A program made the position numbers and the translations under genes. From positions 576,012 to 640,011 of the forward strand of contig NZ_JYLH01000001.1 in NCBI RefSeq assembly GCF_001439685.1: DNA of 64,000 nucleotides. Direction: 5' to 3'. Source of the stretch: Pseudomonas libanensis. Its GTDB lineage: Bacteria; Pseudomonadota; Gammaproteobacteria; Pseudomonadales; Pseudomonadaceae. Positions 1 through 11,500 of this stretch are shown here, piece after piece. Every line of letters begins with the position of its first letter. Within the stretch, counting starts at the first letter, position 1. The notes below the pieces were generated by a model. The model did no database searches, was not told where the DNA came from, and saw nothing but the letters and a program-made list of their open reading frames with translations.

Positions 1-638
1 GATTCGGCGCTGGCCTTTACCCCAAGCAACGGCAATTGCCCCAGCAGCTCAGCCTGGGTGCGGATATTGGCGATCTCTCGCTCCACCTCATCGGCCAACT
101 CGGCGCGGCCACTGCTTACCAGCTTGTCCCGTGCCAGGGACAGCTTGCCCAGGTGCTGTGAGGCGGCGAGCAGCGCTGGCAGGTAGCGGGCCGCATCGGC
201 GCTATTGACGCCGCTGGCGTATTGGCTCAGTTGCTCCAGGTTAGCCCCCAGTTCGCGTTCGGCCTGCAACAGCAGCGCTTGCGGGTCGCCGGCCAGTTTG
301 CCGGCGGCCAGCAGGTCTGTCTTGCTGAAGGTTTCCAGGTCCGCCAGGCTGGGGCGCAGGGTTTGCGCCAGCTCGGCCGGCAGCTCGGCGAGTTGCTGCA
401 ACAGGCTTTCCAGGCTCTGGCTGGCAGCGCTCAGGCGCAGGGTATCGCCGCTGGCCAGGTAGTCGTCGATATTACGTGCTGCCTGGTTTTGAAACACCTG
501 GGACAGGCCCAGGTAGCGCTCCATCAATAAATACGGACGCTCCAGCGCCCGTTGCGACCACCACAGCGTCGCGCCGAGGGCCATGCACACGGCCACCAGC
601 AGAAGGGTATTGAGATTGGTCAGCAGCTTGAGGCGCAT
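1..638 (-). CDS. ctpL: Methyl-accepting chemotaxis protein, N-terminal part (CtpL-like), cut by window edge
   Basis: Reading leftwards from an ATG at 638, the frame stays open to base 1, so only about 212 N-terminal residues are present. The product starts MRLKLLTNLNTLLLVAVCMA, a cytoplasmic stub followed by one membrane segment (about residues 8-28). A helical, Leu/Ala/Gln-rich periplasmic ligand-binding region follows. This start and the position next to gcbA match the chemoreceptor CtpL (PA4844 in P. aeruginosa), known for taxis to inorganic phosphate. The HAMP and methyl-accepting signalling domains would lie left of the window. It sits 53 bases downstream of the gcbA stop on the same strand, so the two may be co-transcribed. 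The ligand is inferred from the family and not visible in this fragment. Confidence 0.8.
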   Translation of the reverse strand, partial: MRLKLLTNLNTLLLVAVCMALGATLWWSQRALERPYLLMERYLGLSQVFQNQAARNIDDYLASGDTLRLSAASQSLESLLQQLAELPAELAQTLRPSLADLETFSKTDLLAAGKLAGDPQALLLQAERELGANLEQLSQYASGVNSADAARYLPALLAASQHLGKLSLARDKLVSSGRAELADEVEREIANIRTQAELLGQLPLLGVKASAE

Positions 639-691
639 GCGGGGTTTCAACCGACGGCAAAAGATAAGTGCCTGAAGTTATTGCGCCTGCG

Positions 692-2443
692 TTACAGAGT
701 TATGACCGATTCGGTGGATTCTGGTGAAAAGATGGCACTTTGCTTTGATGTGCGGGCCGCTTGTACACGGTTACGCCCGGCATCCTTGGCGCGGTACAGC
801 GCTTCATCGGCCTGGGCGGCCATCATCAGGCTGTCGGAGTCGTCGCACAGCTCCACCAGGCCGGCGCTGAAAGTGCACCATAAATCCTGGGGTTGGGCGG
901 GGTAGTGGATTTCTGCAAAGCGCCCGCGAATCTCGTCCAGCACCTTGCAGGCCGATTCCAGGTCGGTGTCGGGCATGACGATGGCGAATTCTTCACCGCC
1001 ATAACGGCCTATATAGTCGGTCTTGCGCAGACGCTGCTTGAGAAACAGCGCCAGGCTCTTGATCACGCGATCGCCCATGGGGTGGCCGTGGCTGTCATTG
1101 ACCCTTTTGAAGTGGTCGATATCCAGCATGGCAAAGCTCAACGGCTTGTTTTCGCGGCGGGCGCGAAAGCTGCAGTCCTCGAGCAATTGCAGGATATGCG
1201 TATGGTTGTATAGCCCGGTCAGGCTGTCGCGCACCATCCGCGCCTTCAAGTTGCGCGCACGCGCTGCGCGGTTGCGCACGGTAGTGATCAGGTGGCGCGG
1301 CTTGATCGGCTTGGTGAGGAAGTCGTCGCCGCCTTCACTCATCGCGTCCAGTTGTTTATCCAGGTCGTCTTCGGCCGACAGGTAGATGATCGGCACGCTG
1401 ACATAGCGGTCATTATGGCGGATCACCTTGGCCAGTTCGGTGCCGGTACAGGCAGGCATATACATGTCGAGGATGATCAGGTCGGGTTGGAAATCCGCCA
1501 GCTCGGCCATGGCCTGGATCGGTTCGATCAGGGTGCGTGTGACGATGCCGGCGCTGTTGAGCAGGCGTTCTGTATGCAACGCCTGGGCCCGCGAGTCATC
1601 GATGATCAGCACCTTGTACGGCTCGTACTGGGCAATGCAGGTGAGCACTTCGATCTTTTCCAGCAGGCTGGAGGCTTCCAGGGTGCCGGTGAGGAATTCC
1701 TCGCCGCCAGCGCGCACGGCGGCCAGGCGTGTCGGGGTGTCGGTTTCGTGCAGGCTGAAAAACAGCAGCGGCAGCTTTTGCTCCAGGCCCTCCTGGGCTT
1801 CGGCAGCGAGCTTGAGGCCCAGGCCTGGGCCGCAGAAGTCCACATCCATCACAATCGCCGACGGCAGGCGCTCGGCCATGGACGCACGAAAGGCCGCGAC
1901 ACTGTTCAGGGACTGGGCGCTCATGCCGAAGAATTCCAGCTGCTTGGCCAGGCGCTCGGCGCGATCGTGGTCAGCGAGCATCACGTAGATGGGCTTGCGC
2001 ATCGGCGGCAGGAAGGTTTGCTCAAGCTGGTCGCCCTGGCGCAGGCCGGTGCGCGACAAGCGTTGCATCAAGCGGTTGAGCTCGGTAATCAACTGGCTGC
2101 TCAGGCGGCCGCGGTTTTCGTCCACGGCCTGCAGGGATTCACCGATATGCCGGGCCAGTTGGCTGTGTTCCGGCTGTTCGAAGCGCTCGGCAAAGCGCAG
2201 CAGGCGCAGGTTGGCTTCGCTGAGCTCGGAGAAATCGGCGTTGGACCATTCGCTGCGCTGCAGGCGCTGCCAGATCTCAAGAATTTGACGTGCCTGATGA
2301 ATTACCCGCTGGGCAAAATGCTGCTTGAGACGCTCGCGGCTGGGGTCTTCTGGCTCGGTCATATCCTGACTACTGTGAGGGTGCATGCTGAGGTCGACTG
2401 ATGGCTCTATGCTAGCACCTCTTTTCTGTTGCATGAGTGTCAT
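692..2443 (-). CDS. gcbA: Response-regulator diguanylate cyclase (REC-REC-GGDEF), GcbA-like
   Basis: The enzyme makes cyclic di-GMP from two GTP and is expected in the cytoplasm, where it promotes surface attachment. Domain order is an N-terminal helical region (about 30-140), a degenerate receiver (about 150-265), a full receiver (about 276-395) with the phospho-acceptor Asp326 in ILDMYMP, and a GGDEF domain (about 405-560). The active-site motif is GGEEF (482-486). The product-inhibition site RxxD is intact (RKTD, 473-476, five residues upstream), so feedback inhibition is likely. Order and neighbours match GcbA (PA4843). The longest frame starts at 2443, but none of its ATGs has a good ribosome site. 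Initiation at 2362 (MTEPED) is equally likely from remembered homologues. Confidence 0.85.
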   Translation of the reverse strand: MTLMQQKRGASIEPSVDLSMHPHSSQDMTEPEDPSRERLKQHFAQRVIHQARQILEIWQRLQRSEWSNADFSELSEANLRLLRFAERFEQPEHSQLARHIGESLQAVDENRGRLSSQLITELNRLMQRLSRTGLRQGDQLEQTFLPPMRKPIYVMLADHDRAERLAKQLEFFGMSAQSLNSVAAFRASMAERLPSAIVMDVDFCGPGLGLKLAAEAQEGLEQKLPLLFFSLHETDTPTRLAAVRAGGEEFLTGTLEASSLLEKIEVLTCIAQYEPYKVLIIDDSRAQALHTERLLNSAGIVTRTLIEPIQAMAELADFQPDLIILDMYMPACTGTELAKVIRHNDRYVSVPIIYLSAEDDLDKQLDAMSEGGDDFLTKPIKPRHLITTVRNRAARARNLKARMVRDSLTGLYNHTHILQLLEDCSFRARRENKPLSFAMLDIDHFKRVNDSHGHPMGDRVIKSLALFLKQRLRKTDYIGRYGGEEFAIVMPDTDLESACKVLDEIRGRFAEIHYPAQPQDLWCTFSAGLVELCDDSDSLMMAAQADEALYRAKDAGRNRVQAARTSKQSAIFSPESTESVITL

Positions 2444-2660
2444 ACGTCAATTAAGTCCGCGTGCGTGACATTCAGTTATCGACCCGCTGGTCGCGCAGCA
2501 TAAAAGACGTGCATCCTTTATAGTCCAATTGCCGTTGCGCGCCACTTTCGCGCAAAAGCCCCGCACCGATGGGCACGATGGGGTAGGGTTGTGGTCGGAG
2601 TGTCTGAACGCACCCGGACAATTGACGTGCATGAACTCAAGTGATTGAAAGGATATCGCC

Positions 2661-3728
2661 ATGCTGGACTGGAAAAACCGTGCAGGCAGTGCCAAAGGCC
2701 CCGCCCCTGAGCCCAAGTCGGCCAACCGCAGCTATTTTCGCAACCTGCTGATGAGCCGAGCCTTGCTCAGCGTGATCTGCTTGTACCTGCTGGTCACCGG
2801 TGGCCTGGGTTGGTACTGGAGCCAGGAGCCGGCGCTGTTCCCGGTCCAGCAAAATGCCCAGCTTGCCGCCGAGAAGGAAGGCAAGCAGATGGTAGTGGGC
2901 TACACCACCGTCGAGACCCTCAAGACTGTGGTTGGCACTCTGTTGAACAAGCCGGGCGGCTACATTTCCAATGATCGTTTCCCACCTGGCCTGTGGATGG
3001 ACAACATGCCGAGCTGGGAATATGGCGTGCTGGTGCAGGTCCGTGACCTGACCCGTGCCCTGCGTAAAGACTTTGCCCGCTCGCAGTCGCAGTCGGCTGA
3101 AGACGCCGATCTGGCCAAGGCCGAGCCGCGCTTCAACTTCGATAACAAGAGCTGGGTGCTGCCATCCAGTGAGTCGGAATACCAGGAAGGCATCAACTCC
3201 CTGAGCCGCTACGAAGCGCGCCTGTCTGACCCGAACCAGCGCGGCGCGCTGTTTTATGCGCGTGCCGACAACCTGAACAACTGGTTGGGCGATGTCGCCA
3301 CCCGTTTGGGCTCGTTGTCCCAGCGCCTGTCGGCCAGCGTGGGTCGAGTCAAGCTGAACACCGCGCTGAAAACCGAGGCGCTGGCGCCGGGCGAAGTGCC
3401 GCAGGTCGATGAGGAAGTGGTGGAAACCCCATGGATGCAGATCGACAACGTGTTCTACGAAGCGCGCGGCCAGGCGTGGGCCCTGTCCCATCTGCTGCGC
3501 GCCATCGAAGTCGACTTTGCCGACGTGCTGGCCAAGAAAAATGCCACCGTCAGCGTGCGCCAGATCATTCGTGAGCTGGAGGCCTCGCAGGAACCGGTTT
3601 GGAGCCCCATGATTCTCAATGGCAGTGGCTTCGGTGTACTGGCGAACCATTCGCTGGTGATGGCCAACTATATTTCCCGGGCAAACGCTGCAGTGATCGA
3701 TTTGCGTCAGCTCCTCAACCAGGGTTGA
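2661..3728 (+). CDS. DUF2333 family inner-membrane protein
   Basis: A 355-residue protein of the DUF2333 family, equivalent to PA4842 by position. It has a basic, proline-containing cytoplasmic N-terminus (1-30), one membrane segment (about residues 33-52, SVICLYLLVTGGLGWYW) and a long soluble, presumably periplasmic domain. A good ribosome site (AAAGGA) precedes the ATG by a normal distance. The stop TGA shares one base with the ATG of the next gene (ATGA overlap), so the Nudix gene is translationally coupled. The family has no established biochemical function. The 217-base gap upstream, divergent from gcbA, probably holds promoters for both. Confidence 0.85.
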   Translation: MLDWKNRAGSAKGPAPEPKSANRSYFRNLLMSRALLSVICLYLLVTGGLGWYWSQEPALFPVQQNAQLAAEKEGKQMVVGYTTVETLKTVVGTLLNKPGGYISNDRFPPGLWMDNMPSWEYGVLVQVRDLTRALRKDFARSQSQSAEDADLAKAEPRFNFDNKSWVLPSSESEYQEGINSLSRYEARLSDPNQRGALFYARADNLNNWLGDVATRLGSLSQRLSASVGRVKLNTALKTEALAPGEVPQVDEEVVETPWMQIDNVFYEARGQAWALSHLLRAIEVDFADVLAKKNATVSVRQIIRELEASQEPVWSPMILNGSGFGVLANHSLVMANYISRANAAVIDLRQLLNQG

Positions 3729-4267
3729 TGATGGACGCTTCCTCCAGGGAGGCCGCTCACCGAGCGGCTTCCGATGCCGAACTGATCTGCTGGGTCGACG
3801 AGCAGGACAAGCTGCTCGGCCATCTGGTCAGGTCCGACCTGCGCCGGCGCGGCTTGATTGGCCGCTGCACCTTTATCTTTCTGTTCAATTCCAAAGGCGA
3901 GCTGTGTGTGCATCGGCGCACGCTGAGCAAAGCCCTGTACCCGGGGTTCTGGGATACGGCGGCGGGCGGGATGGTGGCGGCGGGTGAGTCTTACGCGTTG
4001 TCGGCAGCCCGCGAGCTGGAAGAAGAGTTGGGCGTCAGCGGTGTGCCCTTGACCGAACATGACCATTTCTATTTCGAGGATGGCGACAGTCGGCTTTGGT
4101 GCAAATCTTACTCCGCGGTGTGGGATGGTCCCCTGCGCCTGCAGCCCGAAGAGGTGATGGAGGCACGGTTTTTAACCATCGAAACCATCCAGCAGGAGGC
4201 CGCACAAAAGCCCTACTGCCCGGACGCCCAAGAGGGGCTGCGGCGCTATCTGGCCCTGCGTCGCTAA
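3728..4267 (+). CDS. Nudix hydrolase, YfcD-like
   Basis: About 179 residues with a Nudix fold. The Nudix box lies near residues 75-100 (GGMVAAGESY followed by ARELEEELGV), carrying the Glu residues that bind Mg2+. The family cleaves nucleoside diphosphates linked to another group. YfcD and isopentenyl-diphosphate-isomerase-like members share this layout, so the substrate is not predictable from sequence. Two adjacent ATGs (3728 and 3731) could start it; the first overlaps the stop of the DUF2333 gene and implies coupling. The frame is open further upstream to 3599, but that part lies inside the preceding gene and was discounted. Confidence 0.85.
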   Translation: MMDASSREAAHRAASDAELICWVDEQDKLLGHLVRSDLRRRGLIGRCTFIFLFNSKGELCVHRRTLSKALYPGFWDTAAGGMVAAGESYALSAARELEEELGVSGVPLTEHDHFYFEDGDSRLWCKSYSAVWDGPLRLQPEEVMEARFLTIETIQQEAAQKPYCPDAQEGLRRYLALRR

Positions 4268-4338
4268 AGTTGCATAAATTGGCGCCATTTGGCTCTTAGC
4301 AACCGGGCTTTTTGTCGTTACACTGCGCGCCTTTTCAC

Positions 4339-4359
4339 CCGAACCATTTTGCGGTTCGG
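4339..4359 (+). other. Leader hairpin upstream of the SUI1 gene
   Basis: CCGAACC and GGTTCGG form a perfect 7-bp inverted repeat around a 7-base loop, about 90 bases before the GTG start. No U-run follows, so it is not a standard terminator. It may be an mRNA leader structure or an operator. Confidence 0.4.
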
Positions 4360-4449
4360 TAGCGCTGCCCCTGCCAGAGTGGGGCTTCGCGGTCGGTCTC
4401 GCCCGTTGGTGCTGGCCGATCAGTCTTCATCCTCCGAAGAGGATTGCCG

Positions 4450-4821
4450 GTGGCCAAAAAAGCCGCATCCTTCGCCGCCCTGGGTGGCCTGGTATTTTCC
4501 ACCGACGCAGGTCGACACTGCCCGGACTGTCGCCAGCCCGTGGACGCCTGCATCTGCAAACAGACCCTGATCCCCGAAGGCGACGGTATTGCCCGCGTGC
4601 GCCGCGAGAGCAAAGGCCGTGGCGGCAAGACGGTGACCACCATCACCGGCGTGCCCCTGGCTGAAGATGCGCTCAAGGAACTGGCCACGACGCTGAAAAA
4701 GCGTTGTGGCACTGGTGGCGCGTTGAAAGACGGGGTCATCGAGATCCAGGGTGACCACGTCGAACTGCTGTTGGCCGAGTTGATCAAGCTCGGGTACAAG
4801 GCCAAGAAGTCCGGCGGCTGA
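4450..4821 (+). CDS. SUI1/YciH family translation initiation-like factor
   Basis: A 123-residue protein: a short zinc-ribbon-like N-terminus with two Cys pairs (CPDC and CICK near residues 22-38) joined to a SUI1 fold. The family resembles eukaryotic eIF1 and E. coli YciH, which affects start-codon fidelity. It would act on the 30S ribosome. GTG at 4450 is preferred to the in-frame TTG at 4444 because GAAGAGGA (about 4436-4443) lies at correct spacing from the GTG, and the resulting MAKKAA start fits homologues. A perfect 7-bp hairpin lies in its leader (4339-4359). It corresponds to PA4840 in the conserved block before speA. Confidence 0.88.
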   Translation: MAKKAASFAALGGLVFSTDAGRHCPDCRQPVDACICKQTLIPEGDGIARVRRESKGRGGKTVTTITGVPLAEDALKELATTLKKRCGTGGALKDGVIEIQGDHVELLLAELIKLGYKAKKSGG

Positions 4822-4910
4822 AAGCCTCTTCCCGACCTGTATCTAAACTCTGTCCGGGGAGTGGGGTCTACCCTGCTCACAGGCAAATCGTCATTTTCAT
4901 TCTTTAGACT

Positions 4911-4936
4911 GCGCCAGCCTCCGTGAGAGGTGGCGC
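4911..4936 (+). promoter_or_regulatory. Hairpin in the speA 5' leader
   Basis: GCGCCAGCCTC and GAGGTGGCGC can pair with one bulged base around the loop CGTGA. The hairpin ends 27 bases before the speA ATG and just before the AGGGGA ribosome site. It is GC-rich, lacks a U-run and lies in the expected untranslated leader, so a role in translation or mRNA stability is possible. This is structure seen by eye; no regulatory mechanism is known to me here. Confidence 0.35.
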
Positions 4937-4963
4937 CTTCGCCTTCATTTATAGGGGACTTCG

Positions 4964-6877
<1,914 letters not shown>

Positions 6878-6881
6878 TAAA

Positions 6882-6974
6882 AATGTGGGAGCGGGCTTGC
6901 CCGCGATGGCGGAGTGTCAGGCAACCGTTAGGGGGCTGACACTCCGCCATCGCAGGCAAGCCAGCTCCCACATT
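6882..6974. repeat. REP doublet (REPIN) after speA
   Basis: Two REP units face each other: the left begins AATGTGGGAGCGGGCTTGCC and the right is its near-complement ending GCTCCCACATT. The inner flanks (GGAGTGTCA / TGACACTCC) also pair. It fills the gap between the convergent speA and MATE genes and may serve as a bidirectional 3'-end structure. Confidence 0.85.
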
Positions 6975-6988
6975 GGGTCTGCATTCCT

Positions 6989-8332
6989 TCAGTTTGCGCC
7001 CAGCCACAGCCCTTGCCGATTCAGGCGCCAGGCGATTACCCACAACGTCAAACTGCGCACCGCCATAAACAGCAGGAAGGTAATCCACAGCCCGTGGTTA
7101 CCCAAGCCCTGCAACGCCCAGGCAATCGGTAGCACCAGTATCACCGTCAGCAACATCCCATTGCGCATCTCCCGCGCCCGCGTTGCGCCGATAAACAGGC
7201 CATCGAGCAAGTAACTCCACACCGCAATCAACGGCAGTACCGCGAGGTAAGGCAGGTAGATGTCGGCCGTTTCGCGCACGCTGGGAATGTCTGTTTGCAT
7301 AGCGATAAACAGATGGCCGCCGAAGGTGAAGAGCAGCGCAAAGCCGATGCTGGCGATCAACGACCAGCCGCAGGCAACCACCAGCGAGCGGCGCAATGCA
7401 TGGCGGTCATGGGCGCCGATGGCGTGGCCGCACAGAGCTTCGACGGCGTGAGCCAACCCATCCAGCGCATGCGCCGTCAGCAACAGGCCATTGAGCAACA
7501 AGGCGTTGGCGGCGACCGTGGCATCCCCCAGCCGTGCGCCTTGCACCGTGATCATGAAGAACACCGACTGCAGGGCCAGGCTGCGGATAAAAATGTCGCG
7601 GTTGACCGCCAGCAACGGCCGCCAGCTTTGCCACAGTTTCAGCGCCGCCCAGGCGATATGGCCGGGATAGGCGCGCAGGGCTTTTTGCGTGAGCGCCAGG
7701 CCGAGCAGGGCGCCGGTCCACTCAGCGATCACCGAGGCACGGGCGGAGCCGACCACGCCCCAGTCCAGGCCGAGTACGAACCACAGGTTAAGCGCAATGT
7801 TCACCAGGTTGGTGGTCAGCAGAATCGCCAACGGCGCCCGCGCATTCTGCGTGCCGAGGAACCAGCCGACCAGCGCGTAGCTGGCGAGGGCGGCGGGCAG
7901 GCCGAACAGGCGGGTGTGGAAGAATTCGCGGGTCAGTTGGTTCAGTTCAGGGGAAGGCTGCATCCATTCCAAAGCCAGATGGCTCAGGGGAATACCTATC
8001 GTACCCAGCAACGTCGCCAACCCCAGCGCCAGCAGCAAGCCTTGCAACAGGATTTGCCGCAGCGCCGCCCCATCGTTGCGCCCGGCGGCCTGGGCGGCGA
8101 ACCCGGTGGAACCCATGCGCAGGAAACCCATGGCCCAGGCCAGGAAGGTATACAGGCTGGCGCCGACGGCCACGGCACCCAGTTGATGGGCGTGGGGCAG
8201 GTGGCCGATGACCATGCTGTCGACCAGGGCCACCAGCGGCACGGAGATATTCGACAGGATCATCGGCGCGGCCAGAGCCCATACGCGGCGATGGGTGGGG
8301 CGGTGGCGCCAGTCGGCGAGCAGGGCGGTCAT
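6989..8332 (-). CDS. MATE family multidrug efflux transporter (DinF-like)
   Basis: About 447 residues with roughly twelve hydrophobic segments arranged as two similar halves, typical of MATE exporters that expel cationic compounds or drugs using a Na+ or H+ gradient. The start is placed at 8332 (MTALLADW); the longer frame to 8446 has an N-terminus unlike the family and overlaps a degenerate REP. Early residues (VWALAAPMILSNISVPLVAL) match the first helix of the DinF branch. It faces speA across a REP doublet and is divergent from the alpha-2-macroglobulin gene. The substrate cannot be read from sequence. Confidence 0.88.
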   Translation of the reverse strand: MTALLADWRHRPTHRRVWALAAPMILSNISVPLVALVDSMVIGHLPHAHQLGAVAVGASLYTFLAWAMGFLRMGSTGFAAQAAGRNDGAALRQILLQGLLLALGLATLLGTIGIPLSHLALEWMQPSPELNQLTREFFHTRLFGLPAALASYALVGWFLGTQNARAPLAILLTTNLVNIALNLWFVLGLDWGVVGSARASVIAEWTGALLGLALTQKALRAYPGHIAWAALKLWQSWRPLLAVNRDIFIRSLALQSVFFMITVQGARLGDATVAANALLLNGLLLTAHALDGLAHAVEALCGHAIGAHDRHALRRSLVVACGWSLIASIGFALLFTFGGHLFIAMQTDIPSVRETADIYLPYLAVLPLIAVWSYLLDGLFIGATRAREMRNGMLLTVILVLPIAWALQGLGNHGLWITFLLFMAVRSLTLWVIAWRLNRQGLWLGAN

Positions 8333-8387
8333 GAAGGCTCCTTGGTGGAGCGCCATTGTAACCGTCAGCCTGCCACACAGCAGAACC

Positions 8388-8414
8388 AATGTGGGAGCTC
8401 CAGTGGCTGTGGGA
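8388..8414. repeat. Degenerate solitary REP half
   Basis: AATGTGGGAGCTCCAGTGGC resembles a decayed REP unit with an imperfect stem. It lies between the divergent MATE and alpha-2-macroglobulin genes. The rest of this 210-base gap should hold their promoters, but no confident -35/-10 pair was seen. Confidence 0.5.
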
Positions 8415-8542
8415 TTTGGCTTGGCTTCATGCTCACCTAGAACCAACCGCCCCTCCGTCGGTCAATGTGACCGGCGCCGCAGCAGCCAGGCCGACGCTGA
8501 TATATAGTTCACCCCCAGGTTCCCTCTGACGACGAGTGCCCC

Positions 8543-11500
8543 ATGTTTAACAAAGGACTGTTCCTCGCTTGCGCGCTGGCCCTGCTGAGCGCCTGTGATT
8601 CTTCCGATAAACCGGCTGCACCCGCGGCCCCTGCAGCGCCAAGCGTGGCACCCAAAACTGTCAAGGCGGCGGTGGACGTAGCGGCGTTGAAGCAGCGCTA
8701 TGCCGGGCGTGAGCTGAGTGTGGTGGACGTGTCCGAAGTGCAACTGGATGGGGCCAGCACCTTGTCGGTGAGCTTTTCCATTCCCCTGGACCCGGAACAG
8801 AAATTCGCCGATAAATTGCACTTGGTGGACAGCAAGTCCGGCAAGGTCGATGGCGCCTGGGAGCTCTCGGATAACCTCATGGAACTGCGCCTGCGTCACC
8901 TGGAGCCGCAGCGCAAGCTGGTACTGACAGTGGACGCCGGGTTGAAGGCGGTCAACGATAACCAGCTCGCCGCCGAATACACCGCCCGCCTGGAAACCCG
9001 CGATCTGCAAGCCACCGTCGGCTTCGCCAGCCGAGGTACGCTGCTGCCGACGCGGCTGGCCGAGGGCCTGCCGGTGATCGCGCTGAATGTCGACAAGATC
9101 GACGTCGAATTCTTCCGTATCAAGCCTGAATCCCTGCCGTCGTTCCTGGCGCAGTGGGGGCGCAATACCAGCCTGCAAAGCTATGAGTCCCGGGAACTGC
9201 TGCCGATGGCCGACCTGGTCTACGGCGGGCGCTTCGACCTGAACCCTGCGCGCAACACCCGCGAAACCCTGTTGTTGCCGATTGCCGGCCTCAAGCAGTT
9301 GCAACAGCCGGGCGTGTACCTGGCGGTGATGCGTGCTTCGGGCACCTACAACTATTCGCAACCGGCCACGCTGTTTACCTTGAGTGATATTGGCCTGTCG
9401 GTGCACCGCTATGCCAATCGCCTGGATGTGTTTACCCAGGCATTGGAAGGCGGCAAGGCACTGAACGGCGTCGAGCTGGAAATCCTCGATGCCGAAGGCC
9501 GCGTGCTTGGCCAGGGCAAGACCGAAGACGGTGGCCACGCTGAGCTGGCGCTGCCGAAAAAAGCCCAGGTGCTGCTGGCAAAACTTGGTGAACAAACCAG
9601 CCTGTTGCGCCTGGATAGCGCCGCGCTGGACCTCGCCGAGTTCGATATCGGTGGGCAACCGTCCCACCCGTTGCAGTTCTTTGTGTTCGGCCCGCGTGAC
9701 CTGTATCGCCCTGGCGAAACCGTGCTGCTCAATGCGTTGTTGCGCGACAAGGATGGCAACGCGGTCAAGCCGCAGCCGGTGAGTGTCGAAGTCCGCCGTC
9801 CGGATGAACAGGTGAGCCGCAAATTCGTATGGGAGGCCGATGCCTCCGGCCTCTATCAATACCCGCTGCAACTGGCCGCTGAAGCACCGACCGGGCGCTG
9901 GCAGCTGGTGTTCGACCTGGGCGATGGCAAGCCGCAGCTGTATGAATTCCTCGTCGAAGACTTCCTGCCCGAACGCCTCGCACTGGAACTCAAGGGCAGT
10001 GACACGGCGCTGAGCCCGGCGGATAACCCGGTTATCCAGGTCAACGGCCGTTATTTGTATGGCGCACCGGCATCCGGCAATCGGGTCAGTGGCCAAGTCT
10101 ATGTGCGTCCGCTGCGTGAAGCGGTCAAGGCCCTGCCTGGCTATCAGTTCGGCTCCGTCACCGAAGAAGAACTGAGCCAGGATTTCGAGTTGGACGAAAG
10201 CGTACTCGACGCCAACGGCGAGGAGGCGCTGACCCTGGAAAGCAAATGGGCCGAGGCCAAGTCGCCGCTGCAATTGATTGTGCAAGCCAGCCTGCAAGAG
10301 TCGGGCGGGCGGCCGATCACTCGGCGCCTGGTACAGCCGATCTGGCCGGCCGAGCAATTGCCGGGCCTGCGCGGGCTGTTTGACGGCAAGGAAACCAATG
10401 GCGATGGCCCGGTGGAATTCGAAGTGCTGGTGGCCAACCAGGACGGGCAGAAACTCGCCGCGCAAGGCCTCAAAGTGCGCCTGGTGCGCGAGCGCCGTGA
10501 CTACTACTGGAACTACTCCGACAACGATGGCTGGAGCTACCACTACAACGAGAAATTCCTCAACCTCGACGAGCAGACCCTGGACATCAAGGCCGGTGAT
10601 ACCGCCAAGGTCAGCTTCCAGGTGGAGTGGGGCCCTTACCGTGTAGAGGTTGAAGACCCGCAGACCGGCCTGGTCAGTAGCGTGCGTTTCTGGGCCGGCT
10701 ATCAGGCCCAGGACAACACCGAAGGCGGCGCCGTGCGCCCCGACCAGGTCAAGCTGGCACTGGATAAACCCGCTTATGGCGACGGCGATACTGCCAACGT
10801 CACTGTCACCCCGCCGGCTGCCGGTAAGGGCTACCTGCTGGTGGAATCTGCCGAAGGCCCGCTGTGGTGGCAGGAAATCGACGTGCCGGCCGAAGGCAAG
10901 AGCTTTGCGGTCAAGCTCGACCCGAAATGGTCGCGCCATGACCTGTATGTGAGCGCCCTGGTGATCCGTCCCGGCGAGCGCAAAGCCAATATCACCCCCA
11001 AGCGCGCCGTGGGCCTGTTGCACCTGCCGCTGGACCGCACCCAGCGCAAGCTCGGCCTGACCCTCACTGCGCCGGAAAAAATGCGCCCCAAACAACCGCT
11101 GACGGTGAAGATCGCCGCCAGGAATGCCGATGGCAGCGTACCGAAACAGGTGCATGTGCTGCTGGCGGCGGTGGACGTGGGCATTCTCAATATCACCGAA
11201 TACCCCACGCCCGATCCTTACTCCAGCCTGTTCGGCCGCAAAGCCTATGGTGTCGATCAGTTCGACATCTACGGCCAACTGATCGAAGCCGGCCAGGGGC
11301 GCCTGGCCAGCCTGGCATTTGGTGGTGACGCGGCATTGGCCAAGGGCGGCAAGCGCCCGGACACCAGCGTGACCATCGTCGCCCTGCAAAGCGCTCCGGT
11401 GACACTGAACGACAAAGGCGAAGGTGAAGTCAGCGTCAACATACCCGACTTCAACGGTGAACTGCGCCTGATGGCCCAGGCCTGGAGCGATGATCGCTAC

